The notes under the pieces were generated by a model, which saw nothing but the letters and a program-made list of their open reading frames with translations, did not search any database and was not told the DNA's origin. A stretch of 6,187 bases of DNA, taken from Candidatus Omnitrophota bacterium. GTDB taxonomy: Bacteria; Omnitrophota; Gorgyraeia; Pluralincolimonadales; Pluralincolimonadaceae. The DNA lies in assembly GCA_028706795.1 (NCBI GenBank), contig JAQTVK010000063.1, positions 1-6,187 on the forward strand. The letters are read 5' to 3'. Positions 1-5,917 of the stretch are shown here, in pieces (position 1 is the first letter of the stretch; every line of letters starts with the position of its first letter). A program made the translations under genes and the position numbers.

Positions 1-597
1 TGCTTTACGGGCGGGGATCTTTCAAAGGCGGTCAATAACGGGATCCGAGATGGATATAAAAAAGGTCGCCTGCGCAAATCAGTCGTCTCCGGCCCATTTT
101 TAAGGACCAACACCAAAGATAACGCGCCTGCGGTCATACACGAGGAGATAGTCCCGGGGAACAGAGTGAGGATAACCGTCCTGCCCAAAGGGTTCGGCAG
201 CGAGAACAAGACTGCGGTCAAGATGTTCAACCCGACCCAGGGCGTAGACGAGATCGGGTCGTTCATAATCGAGTCCGTAAGGAAAGCCGGCGCCGACGCG
301 TGCCCGCCGTATATTATCGGCGTGGGCCTCGGCGGAACCGTTGATAAGGCATGCCTTTTGTCTAAAAAAGCGCTGATGCGGCCCATAGATAAACGCAGCG
401 CAAAGCGCCATATCGCAGAATTGGAAAATGGATTGCTCAAGAAGATAAACGCCTTAAAGATCGGCCCGATGGGGTTCGGGGGAGGGGCCACCTGCCTGGG
501 CGTCAATATAGAGGCATACCCTACCCATATAGCCGGCCTTCCGGCCTGCGTAAGCATATCCTGCCACGCGACAAGGAGCGCGACGGCCACACTTTAA
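1..597 (+). CDS. Fumarate hydratase (class I, Fe-S) alpha subunit, 5'-truncated by window
   Basis: This is the C-terminal 198 residues of the catalytic alpha subunit of a two-subunit, oxygen-sensitive [4Fe-4S] hydro-lyase, which interconverts fumarate and L-malate. The frame is open from base 1, so the gene starts outside the window; about 80 N-terminal residues are missing compared with the usual ~280. Visible family motifs, in fragment numbering, are the R-x-N-T-x-D-N-x-P-A-x-I-H segment (35-47), KGFGSEN (63-69), ACPPY (100-104) and the terminal VSISCHATR (184-192). Cys101 and Cys188 match two of the three cluster-ligating cysteines of E. coli FumA; the third should lie upstream. GTG at 166 is internal, because family similarity continues well upstream of it. 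The beta subunit follows after one base. L-tartrate dehydratase (TtdA) is the main alternative and cannot be excluded from sequence alone; the family call is firm. Confidence 0.93.
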   Translation, partial: CFTGGDLSKAVNNGIRDGYKKGRLRKSVVSGPFLRTNTKDNAPAVIHEEIVPGNRVRITVLPKGFGSENKTAVKMFNPTQGVDEIGSFIIESVRKAGADACPPYIIGVGLGGTVDKACLLSKKALMRPIDKRSAKRHIAELENGLLKKINALKIGPMGFGGGATCLGVNIEAYPTHIAGLPACVSISCHATRSATATL

Positions 598-598
598 A

Positions 599-1114
599 AT
601 GGTACGTTCTATCCAGTTACCTCTCAAAGATGACGTGATAAAAACTCTCAGGGCCGGCGACGAGGTCTTATTGAACGGTTATGTCTATACAGCCCGCGAC
701 CAGGCTCATTTCAGGCTGGTAGGGGCATATGCGAAAAAGAAGATGCCGTTGGATTTGCGGGGCCAGGTGATATATTATACCGGGCCTACCCCCGGCCGCC
801 CGGGAAAAATCATAGGTTCATGCGGCCCGACCACTTCAAGCAGGATGGATTTCTTTACACCGCACCTCTTGAAGGCCGGGCTTAAGGGGATGATAGGAAA
901 AGGTTCGCGTTCCGAAGATGTCAGGCGGGCGATAAAGAGGCATAAGGCGGTCTATTTCATCACTATTGCCGGCGCAGGGGCGTATCTTTCCAAAAAGATC
1001 ACAGAAGCTAATCCGGTCTTGTATAAAGACCTGGGCGCGGAGGCTGTTTACAAATTGAAGTTAAAAGATTTTCCCGCGATCGTCGGGATAGACCCAAAGG
1101 GAAAGGAAATGTAG
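599..1114 (+). CDS. Fumarate hydratase (class I, Fe-S) beta subunit
   Basis: Complete 171-residue beta subunit, equivalent to the C-terminal domain of single-chain fumarases FumA/FumB and to TtdB. It packs against the alpha subunit and supplies substrate-binding residues in the cytoplasm. Motifs seen: [12 protein letters not shown] (26-37), YTGPTP (60-65), [12 protein letters not shown] (73-84), GKG (100-102) and a C-terminal [16 protein letters not shown] stretch (145-160) that closely resembles the end of FumA. From family knowledge, the GPTT threonine (Thr78) and Arg82 correspond to active-site residues of structurally studied class I fumarases. The ATG lies one base after the alpha-subunit stop. 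The nearest Shine-Dalgarno-like AAGGAG (573-578) is 20 nt away, too far to be ideal, so coupling to translation of the alpha subunit is likely. The length is near the lower end for the family and nothing is obviously missing. Tartrate dehydratase beta is the alternative. Confidence 0.93.
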   Translation: MVRSIQLPLKDDVIKTLRAGDEVLLNGYVYTARDQAHFRLVGAYAKKKMPLDLRGQVIYYTGPTPGRPGKIIGSCGPTTSSRMDFFTPHLLKAGLKGMIGKGSRSEDVRRAIKRHKAVYFITIAGAGAYLSKKITEANPVLYKDLGAEAVYKLKLKDFPAIVGIDPKGKEM

Positions 1115-1115
1115 C

Positions 1116-1838
1116 ATGATAAAGAGAACGGACGGCCGCGGCGCGGAATTCTTAAGGAAAGTGAATGTCACGCGGAACTATATGAAATTCGCCGAAGGGT
1201 CATGCCTTATGGAATTGGGCGAGACGAAGGTCATCTGCACCGCCTCGGTCGAAGAAAATGTCCCGATGTTCCTTAAGGGAAAGGGCACCGGCTGGGTGAC
1301 CTCCGAATACGGGATGCTGCCGCGCTCATGCCAGCAGAGGGTGCAGAGGGAGGCGGTCCGGGGCGCGATCGGCGGAAGGACGCACGAGATACAGCGCCTT
1401 GTCGGACGTTCGCTCAGGGCTGTCGTCGATCTCCCGGCTTTAGGGGAAAGGTCTGTCTGGATAGATTGCGACGTGATACAGGCCGACGGCGGCACCCGCT
1501 GCGCCTCGATAACCGGGAGCTTCATCGCGCTCGCCGACGCGTTATCCTGGATGAAGAAGAAGGGGATGATAGCAAAAATCCCCATACTCGATTATGTCGC
1601 GGCCACCAGCGTTGGGATCATAAAAGGCGAGCCGGTCCTCGACCTCACTTTCCAGGAAGACTCGGGCGCCGATGTCGACATGAACATCGTAATGACCGGC
1701 GGGGGAAAGTTCATCGAGGTCCAGGGGACGGCCGAAGGCGAGCCCTTCGACGGGGAAGAGCTGCATAAATTGCTCGAACTCGCCAAGAAGGGAGTAGGCC
1801 AGCTTATCGATATGCAAAAGAAGGTGTTGGGCATTTAA
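1116..1838 (+). CDS. rph: Ribonuclease PH
   Basis: Phosphate-dependent 3'-5' exoribonuclease that trims tRNA precursors beyond the CCA end. Family members form a hexameric ring in the cytoplasm. The 240-residue length is typical. Motifs: the N-terminal R-x-D-G-R (4-8), [13 protein letters not shown] (59-71), [20 protein letters not shown] (86-105), [12 protein letters not shown] (117-128), and the ED-x5-D metal-site pattern (181-188). Arg88 and the GTR triplet (126-128) match the phosphate-binding residues known for B. subtilis RNase PH, and Asp182/Asp188 match its metal-binding aspartates. The catalytic set therefore looks intact. The usual threonine after PRS is replaced here by Cys72-Gln-Gln, a mild variation. 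The ATG at 1116 comes one base after the beta-subunit stop, with AAGGA (1103-1107) 8 nt upstream as ribosome binding site. The gene abuts rdgB, a pairing common in many bacteria. Confidence 0.97.
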   Translation: MIKRTDGRGAEFLRKVNVTRNYMKFAEGSCLMELGETKVICTASVEENVPMFLKGKGTGWVTSEYGMLPRSCQQRVQREAVRGAIGGRTHEIQRLVGRSLRAVVDLPALGERSVWIDCDVIQADGGTRCASITGSFIALADALSWMKKKGMIAKIPILDYVAATSVGIIKGEPVLDLTFQEDSGADVDMNIVMTGGGKFIEVQGTAEGEPFDGEELHKLLELAKKGVGQLIDMQKKVLGI

Positions 1839-2444
1839 GTGTTAGAGATAGTCATATCATCAAGGAACAAAGAAAAAAAGCGCGAGCTCAAAGCCCTCCT
1901 TAAAGGCCTCGGCATAAAAGTCCTCGACCTGAACGATCTTCCAGCCGCGCCGGATGTTAAAGAGACGGGAAAGACATTCGAGGCGAACGCCAGGCTCAAG
2001 GCCCTTAAGATAGCGAAATACACAAAGCGGCTGGCTTTGGCCGACGATTCGGGCCTTGTAGTCAAGGCGCTCGGCGGAAGGCCGGGAGTCCGCTCCGCGA
2101 GGTTCGCGGGGGATAAAGCGGACTATAGCGATAATAACCGCAAGCTGTTAAAACTTCTTAAGGATGTGCAGGGGCATAAGAGGGGGGCTAAATTCGTTTC
2201 AGTGGTTGCCCTTGCCGGCCCTGAGGGTATCAAGGGTGTAGTCAGGGGAGAATGCTCAGGCAGGATAACCCTTGCGCCCAAGGGCAGGAACGGTTTCGGC
2301 TACGACCCCATATTCTTTTCGCCAAAATTCGGCAAGACATTCGCGGAGCTCTCCGCTTCGCAGAAAAATTCGATAAGCCACCGCGGCCGCGCGCTCAAAA
2401 AAGCACGCGCCGTCATTCTTCGCCTCCGAAGATCCCGTTCTTAA
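1839..2444 (+). CDS. rdgB: XTP/dITP diphosphatase (RdgB/HAM1 family)
   Basis: House-cleaning enzyme that hydrolyses non-canonical purine triphosphates (dITP, XTP, ITP) to monophosphate plus pyrophosphate, keeping deaminated bases out of DNA and RNA. The 201 residues match the family length. Motifs: an N-terminal S-x-N-x3-K-x2-E type segment (8-16), Glu42, ADDSGL (68-73, with Asp70 equivalent to catalytic Asp69 of E. coli RdgB), GGRPGVRSARFAG (79-91), GFGYDPIF (152-159) and SHRGRAL (180-186). The start is GTG at 1839, immediately after the rph stop; an alternative start would cut the conserved N-terminal strand. GAAGGTG (1820-1826) lies 12 nt upstream as a weak ribosome binding site. The 3' end overlaps the convergent AsmA-like gene by 32 bp, so the Arg-rich tail (RLRRSRS) is written on the complement of that gene's end. 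Confidence 0.96.
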   Translation: MLEIVISSRNKEKKRELKALLKGLGIKVLDLNDLPAAPDVKETGKTFEANARLKALKIAKYTKRLALADDSGLVVKALGGRPGVRSARFAGDKADYSDNNRKLLKLLKDVQGHKRGAKFVSVVALAGPEGIKGVVRGECSGRITLAPKGRNGFGYDPIFFSPKFGKTFAELSASQKNSISHRGRALKKARAVILRLRRSRS

Positions 2445-5325
2445 TATTATTGAATAGCTTATTTTGAAGGATCTTATTCAGACTCGGGAATTTGGGGTCA
2501 AACTTCGGTTCTTTTGTTGTCCCACTCAGTGTTATATTACCGAGATAATTACCTTCCTTATCTATTAAGAAGTCGCGAAATGGCCCAAGGGGAGAAGCCA
2601 CCTGAAGAAGGCCTTTGTCGAAAGTTGCGGTGATCTGGAAATCGAGTTTGCCGTCGAAATCCATCGAGCCATTTCCCGTAAGGCTCATCTGTTCTGAGAT
2701 CATCCGGGTATCTTCCGTATATACTTTTTTGTTCGCGATACTAAATGTTCCGCGAGCCTCGCCGAAGACTATGTTGCTTACCCCGGGTATATAAAGGATG
2801 TTCGCGATCCCGGAGAATACAGGCAACTCCCAAAAATGTCCGTCTTTTATCTCGAACCGGCCCTTGCCTTTCAGCGTCTCCAGGTTGCTCCCGAACCCGC
2901 CTAAGTCGGCGTTCGCCGAGAAACGTCCCTGCAGGTTTTTATCCTTTGCTTCGGTATCATTTTTCCACCTGCTGATATCGATATCCCGCACCGCGACCTG
3001 CACGACATACTGGGGATTCTGCTGGCTGAAATCGATGACCGCGTTCGCTGCCAATGTGCCGTCATACGGGTTGGCGGTGACGCGCGGGAATGTCAGGAAC
3101 TTATCCTTGAACTTGGTCTCGAGATGGCAACCTGCGAATTTTAATTTTTTGATATTGATCTGCGGGGAATCGGCGATCAGGTCGGCCTGCCAGGTATCCT
3201 GGGCCTTTTGCCTTCCTTTAAATACGAATTTCAACGCTACGTCCCCGTCGACCTCGCTCTTTGTGAGCATCTCCGCTTGCTGCGGCGGCATAAATTTTTT
3301 CAGCTCCTCGAACGTCGTGTCAAGGCTGCCGCGCACGTCCAGCAAAGGGTCTTTGAAATCCGATATGGAACCGAAGACTGCCAGGTCGACGGCGCTTGAT
3401 TTCCCTTCGAATTTATTAAGCAGGAGGTCCCAGGTCTCCTGTTTCTTTGTCTTTCCTTTGAACTCAAAAGAGGAAGAGAGGGAGGTGGCGGGATTGAGTT
3501 TATTGAAGAATTCCGCGTTCTCCTTCGGTAGATACCGGGATATCTCGCCTATCCTCGTCACGACCGTCCCCTTTACGCTAACGGCAGGATCCTTAAAATT
3601 CGCGTAAGACCCGGCGAGGTTGAAGACCGTATCCCTGTACCGCCCGTCGAATTTTCCGAACGTCACGGAATCTTCCAGGTACTTGAACGCCATCTTCAGT
3701 TTAAGGTCATCCGAGGAGAGGGACAGGTCGCACACCGGCGTTTTGAAATTGGTTATCTCGCCGCTCAAAAAGTATTTTTTGTCGTTAAAGAATGCCGAGA
3801 TGTCCTTCAGCGCCATCGAATCCTGCTTGACGACGAGCTTCCCGTTTATCGATTTGACGGGCTTATCCAGGAAAGCAGCTTTTACGCCGCAATCCAAAAG
3901 TTCGGAAGTCACGACATAGGCCAGCGGGACCTTATCCTGCTGTTTCAGCATGCCGTTGACGTTAAGGGAGAGTTTACTTATCCCGCTGAACGTATAATCC
4001 TTAAGTTTCTCCTTCATCTCCGGCGTAAGCAGTTCGTTGAGCCGCGCGAGGTCCAGGCTGGTCTTCGCGGTCAGGTCCAGGTGGGGATTGGTATAGTCTT
4101 TTACCGTCCCGGAGAATACGCAGTCAAAGCCCTTGGTGAGCCCTTTAAGCAGGTCTGTCCAAAGTTTCGTCTCGTCGAAATATATCTTCCCGTTTATCCT
4201 GTCTATCACGCCGAAGACCGGCACTCCGGTGAGTTTCGTGTCGCGGAGCTGTGTGTCAGCCGTATATTTCAGGGGGACGCCCTTATCCTTAAGGTCGAAC
4301 GTGAATTTGCCGTTCGCATCGACATCTCCTTTTACCGAAAAGTCTTTCGATACAAGCTCGGCCCTGGCCAGTTTAGCGGCGGCGTTTATCACGCACGGTA
4401 TCTTCGCCTTGGTCTTGTCCCTGAGGTCCAGGGACATCTTTCCGCTCAGGTCGACGGCGCCTTTCGCGGTGTAATCCTCCCGGCCGAGGTTGAGCCCGGT
4501 CACCGACGAAACCGTCGCGACCGTCAGGCTGTTCTCATGGGAATAGGACGCACTGATGTTCCCGCTCAGGTTCCCGGCGAGGGTCTTGAACGGCATCTCC
4601 GCATAATACGGCTGGAATTCCGCAAGCGGTATGTCCTTAAGTTTGAGATTGAGCGTTGCGCTCTTTTTGACGGGATCGTATTGCCCGTCGGCCGAAAAGA
4701 AATTAGCCTGTTTTATGTCAAGCCTGGAATTCAACCTGTATTTGATCTTAAGCGGGTACGAGAGAGATACCTGGAGATCCGTATCCTTCAATTCTTTCCT
4801 GAAAGCCGGCGCGGTGGCGAGGTCCTCGAGCGCTATCCGCGCGTTGGATATGATGACGCTGTTGACGAGGGTGGTCATATCCCCGCCCTCGGATTTGGGC
4901 TGGTTAAGGAAAGCGAGCGACTGGAAATTCCATTTATCCTGGTCATCTATGGTAATGGCCATTTTTGGCGAATCGATCCTTACCGACGAGATCACCAGCT
5001 TCTTTTGCTGGAGGAGGGGGATATAGAGGATGTTCAGGTAGAGCTTTCCGACCTCCAGGAACTTCCTTTTGTATTTAGGGTCGTCGGAGATCGCCAGGTT
5101 CCTCAGGACGATGCCCCTGAACGGGTTGTAATAGACGCTCTCAAGGGTCACCTCCCGGCCCGTCGCCTTCGTAAGGTAATCGATAATAAGCGATTTGCCT
5201 TTCGTGGGCATGATATTCTCGTTGACATACCAGAGCCCGATAGAGGCCAGGACGACAAGCAATATGAATAAGAAGAATATCTTCCGTAAAAAGGGGATGC
5301 CTTTGCGTTTCGGTTGTTCCTGCAT
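2413..5325 (-). CDS. AsmA-like family protein (membrane-anchored periplasmic)
   Basis: A 970-residue protein of the AsmA/TamB/YhdP-like superfamily. Members are anchored in the inner membrane, extend a long beta-rich groove into the periplasm, and are implicated in phospholipid transport to the outer membrane. Seen here: a basic N-terminus (KRK, 6-8), one hydrophobic segment (about 16-34), an AsmA-like N-terminal region (about 53-80, ATGREVTLESVYYNPFRG), alternating hydrophobic/polar beta-like sequence throughout, and a C-terminal region (about 818-942) resembling the AsmA C-terminal domain, ending in L-S-G-T-x2-x-P-x-F-D-P. Segments of the form G-x3-(D/N)-(F/Y)-x2-P recur at 405-414, 521-530, 571-580 and 651-660, the last two within an exact 80-residue duplication. 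No ribosome binding site precedes the ATG and a promoter lies just upstream. Membership of the superfamily is firm; the exact subfamily and cargo are not determinable here. Confidence 0.88.
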   Translation of the reverse strand: MQEQPKRKGIPFLRKIFFLFILLVVLASIGLWYVNENIMPTKGKSLIIDYLTKATGREVTLESVYYNPFRGIVLRNLAISDDPKYKRKFLEVGKLYLNILYIPLLQQKKLVISSVRIDSPKMAITIDDQDKWNFQSLAFLNQPKSEGGDMTTLVNSVIISNARIALEDLATAPAFRKELKDTDLQVSLSYPLKIKYRLNSRLDIKQANFFSADGQYDPVKKSATLNLKLKDIPLAEFQPYYAEMPFKTLAGNLSGNISASYSHENSLTVATVSSVTGLNLGREDYTAKGAVDLSGKMSLDLRDKTKAKIPCVINAAAKLARAELVSKDFSVKGDVDANGKFTFDLKDKGVPLKYTADTQLRDTKLTGVPVFGVIDRINGKIYFDETKLWTDLLKGLTKGFDCVFSGTVKDYTNPHLDLTAKTSLDLARLNELLTPEMKEKLKDYTFSGISKLSLNVNGMLKQQDKVPLAYVVTSELLDCGVKAAFLDKPVKSINGKLVVKQDSMALKDISAFFNDKKYFLSGEITNFKTPVCDLSLSSDDLKLKMAFKYLEDSVTFGKFDGRYRDTVFNLAGSYANFKDPAVSVKGTVVTRIGEISRYLPKENAEFFNKLNPATSLSSSFEFKGKTKKQETWDLLLNKFEGKSSAVDLAVFGSISDFKDPLLDVRGSLDTTFEELKKFMPPQQAEMLTKSEVDGDVALKFVFKGRQKAQDTWQADLIADSPQINIKKLKFAGCHLETKFKDKFLTFPRVTANPYDGTLAANAVIDFSQQNPQYVVQVAVRDIDISRWKNDTEAKDKNLQGRFSANADLGGFGSNLETLKGKGRFEIKDGHFWELPVFSGIANILYIPGVSNIVFGEARGTFSIANKKVYTEDTRMISEQMSLTGNGSMDFDGKLDFQITATFDKGLLQVASPLGPFRDFLIDKEGNYLGNITLSGTTKEPKFDPKFPSLNKILQNKLFNNIKNGIFGGEE

Positions 5326-5332
5326 GGTTTAT

Positions 5333-5361
5333 ATTCTAATAAAACAGCGGCGGCTTTGCAA
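5333..5361 (-). promoter_or_regulatory. Predicted sigma70-type promoter of the AsmA-like gene
   Basis: On the minus strand a -35 box TTGCAA (5361-5356, 4/6 consensus) is followed by exactly 17 nt and a -10 box TAGAAT (5338-5333, 5/6). Only 7 nt (ATAAACC) separate the -10 box from the ATG at 5325. The expected transcription start therefore falls at or next to the ATG, which would give a leaderless or nearly leaderless mRNA. This agrees with the absence of a Shine-Dalgarno sequence. Confidence 0.6.
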
Positions 5362-5377
5362 CCTTAATTAAAAGGGT

Positions 5378-5406
5378 TTGACTTTGCAAGGGGGAATTGG
5401 TAAAAT
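5378..5406 (+). promoter_or_regulatory. Predicted sigma70-type promoter of the tRNA cluster
   Basis: The -35 box TTGACT (5378-5383, 5/6 consensus), a 17-nt spacer and the -10 box TAAAAT (5401-5406, 5/6) form the best promoter in the window. The predicted start is near 5412-5414. It faces the tRNA genes and is back to back with the AsmA-like gene's promoter, their -35 boxes being 16 bp apart. An intrinsic terminator lies directly downstream, before tRNA-Pro. Confidence 0.75.
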
Positions 5407-5425
5407 CTAAATGGCAAATTTCGTT

Positions 5426-5453
5426 CGCTCCCCGACGATTGGGAGCGTTTTTT
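5426..5453 (+). terminator. Intrinsic terminator or attenuator ahead of tRNA-Pro
   Basis: CGCTCCC (5426-5432) and GGGAGCG (5441-5447) form a perfect 7-bp GC-rich stem with an 8-nt loop, followed at once by six T residues (5448-5453). This is canonical Rho-independent architecture for the + strand. No T-run follows on the minus strand, so it does not serve the AsmA-like gene. It begins about 13 nt after the predicted transcript start and ends 6 nt before tRNA-Pro. Transcripts from the upstream promoter would either end here as RNAs of about 40 nt or read through into the tRNA cluster. Confidence 0.8.
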
Positions 5454-5459
5454 AATCTT

Positions 5460-5537
5460 CGGGGCGTAGCGCAGTTTGGCTAGCGCGTCTGCTTTGGGAG
5501 CAGAAGGTCCTCGGTTCAAGTCCGAGCGCCCCGACCA
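5460..5537 (+). tRNA. tRNA-Pro (anticodon UGG)
   Basis: A full cloverleaf can be drawn. The acceptor is CGGGGCG (5460-5466) with CGCCCCG (5527-5533), the D stem GCGC/GCGC, and the anticodon stem TCTGC/GCAGA with loop TTTGGGA, placing UGG at 5495-5497. The T stem is CTCGG/CCGAG around TTCAAGT. The discriminator is A (5534) and the CCA end is encoded (5535-5537). With U at position 34 it should read CCA and probably other proline codons. It is the first tRNA of the cluster, and no terminator follows it before tRNA-Arg. Its 5' acceptor strand can also pair with the leader just upstream. Confidence 0.97.
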
Positions 5538-5550
5538 TATAAAGGGAGTT

Positions 5551-5579
5551 ACAGAGGGGAAAGAGCGTTTCCCCTCTGT
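5551..5579. repeat. Perfect 12-bp palindrome (hairpin 1) in tRNA spacer
   Basis: ACAGAGGGGAAA (5551-5562) and TTTCCCCTCTGT (5568-5579) are perfect inverted repeats around a 5-nt loop (GAGCG). No T-run follows on either strand, so it is not a classical terminator. It lies 14 nt after tRNA-Pro and would form a strong stem in a tRNA-Pro/tRNA-Arg co-transcript. Its outer arm resembles that of the second palindrome at 5640-5670. Confidence 0.85.
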
Positions 5580-5639
5580 CATATTGACATCTATAGCGGA
5601 AGGAAAAGGAGTAGCCCTCGCTAAATGATGTAGTGGGCG

Positions 5640-5670
5640 CTGAGGAAAAACCATCAGGGTTTTTCCTCAG
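5640..5670. repeat. Perfect 13-bp palindrome (hairpin 2) in tRNA spacer
   Basis: CTGAGGAAAAACC (5640-5652) and GGTTTTTCCTCAG (5658-5670) are perfect inverted repeats around a 5-nt loop (ATCAG). The five Ts lie inside the stem rather than after it, so an intrinsic terminator is not the best reading. The arm C-T-G-A-G-G-A-A-A-A-A matches C-A-G-A-G-G-G-G-A-A-A of hairpin 1 at 8 of 11 positions. Together they look like a doublet of related palindromes. Confidence 0.85.
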
Positions 5671-5673
5671 GGA

Positions 5674-5703
5674 GCAACGCCCCAATTTAGTATGCAGCGT
5701 TGC
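5674..5703 (+). repeat. 7-bp inverted repeat immediately upstream of tRNA-Arg
   Basis: GCAACGC (5674-5680) pairs perfectly with GCGTTGC (5697-5703) across a 16-nt loop. The stem ends 3 nt before the first base of tRNA-Arg, so it could shape the pre-tRNA leader seen by RNase P. It could equally be chance, being short with a wide loop. Confidence 0.45.
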
Positions 5704-5706
5704 GAC

Positions 5707-5783
<77 letters not shown>

Positions 5784-5804
5784 TGAATTAAGAATTAGAG
5801 ATGT

Positions 5805-5882
5805 GGTGGGTGTAGCTCAGTTGGTTAGAGCACGGGACTGTGGCTCCCGTTGTCGCGGGTTCGATCCCCGTCACCCACCCCA
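5805..5882 (+). tRNA. tRNA-His (anticodon GUG)
   Basis: The acceptor is GTGGGTG (5806-5812) with CACCCAC (5872-5878). G at 5805 supplies the histidine-specific extra G(-1), opposite discriminator C73 (5879), the classic identity pair for histidyl-tRNA synthetase. The anticodon stem CGGGA/TCCCG holds loop CTGTGGC, with GUG at 5840-5842. The T loop is TTCGATC and CCA is encoded at 5880-5882. A run of six Ts follows directly, which may end the tRNA transcript. Confidence 0.97.
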
Positions 5883-5888
5883 TTTTTT
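5883..5888 (+). terminator. T-run after tRNA-His, possible weak terminator
   Basis: Six Ts (5883-5888) follow the encoded CCA of tRNA-His directly, so the GC-rich acceptor and T arms could act as the stem of a terminator. The stem nearest the T-run is long-range, and the T arm lies 11 nt or more away, so termination may be partial. No other terminator candidate exists between tRNA-His and the next gene. Confidence 0.35.
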
Positions 5889-5901
5889 GTAGTAACGTGT
5901 T

Positions 5902-5917
5902 GAGATTGGAGAATCTC
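5902..5917 (+). promoter_or_regulatory. Shine-Dalgarno site in a small hairpin loop
   Basis: GAGATT (5902-5907) and AATCTC (5912-5917) form a perfect 6-bp stem whose 4-nt loop, GGAG (5908-5911), is the Shine-Dalgarno sequence for the ATG at 5920, 8 nt downstream. The site fixes the start of the methyltransferase-like gene. The stem might modulate ribosome access. Confidence 0.55.

Noticed and set aside
166..597. GTG at 166 as the start of a short 143-residue fumarase-like protein
   Set aside because: The conserved fumarase alpha-subunit sequence continues in frame upstream to base 1; the start is outside the window.
1328..1768. 146-codon + strand frame inside rph
   Set aside because: It is an Arg-rich out-of-frame shadow of RNase PH, whose own frame carries all the catalytic motifs.
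2398..2432. Minus-strand terminator for the AsmA-like gene: 6-bp stem TCTTCG/CGAAGA (2417-2432) with T6 at 2402-2397
   Set aside because: The T-run lies 14 nt beyond the short stem, so the geometry is not that of an intrinsic terminator.
4081..5271. A 396-codon open frame on the + strand opposite the AsmA-like gene
   Set aside because: It is the complement of a clearly homologous, full-length coding gene. Its translation shows no domain pattern, and the real gene's composition keeps the antisense frame open.
5411..5455. 14-codon frame (MANFVRSPTIGSVF) spanning the terminator before tRNA-Pro, as a possible leader peptide
   Set aside because: Its ATG is only 4 nt after the -10 box, so the predicted transcript starts at or inside the ATG. 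There is no ribosome binding site and only one proline codon, so classical proline attenuation is not supported.
5584..5612. Perfect TTGACA (5584-5589) as a promoter for tRNA-Arg and tRNA-His
   Set aside because: No -10-like hexamer lies 16-18 nt downstream (the region reads AAGGAGTA), so a working promoter is not supported.
5625..5633. AAGGAG (5606-5611) followed by ATG ATG TAG, a two-codon frame
   Set aside because: The spacing is long and the product would be two residues; most likely chance in a purine-rich spacer.
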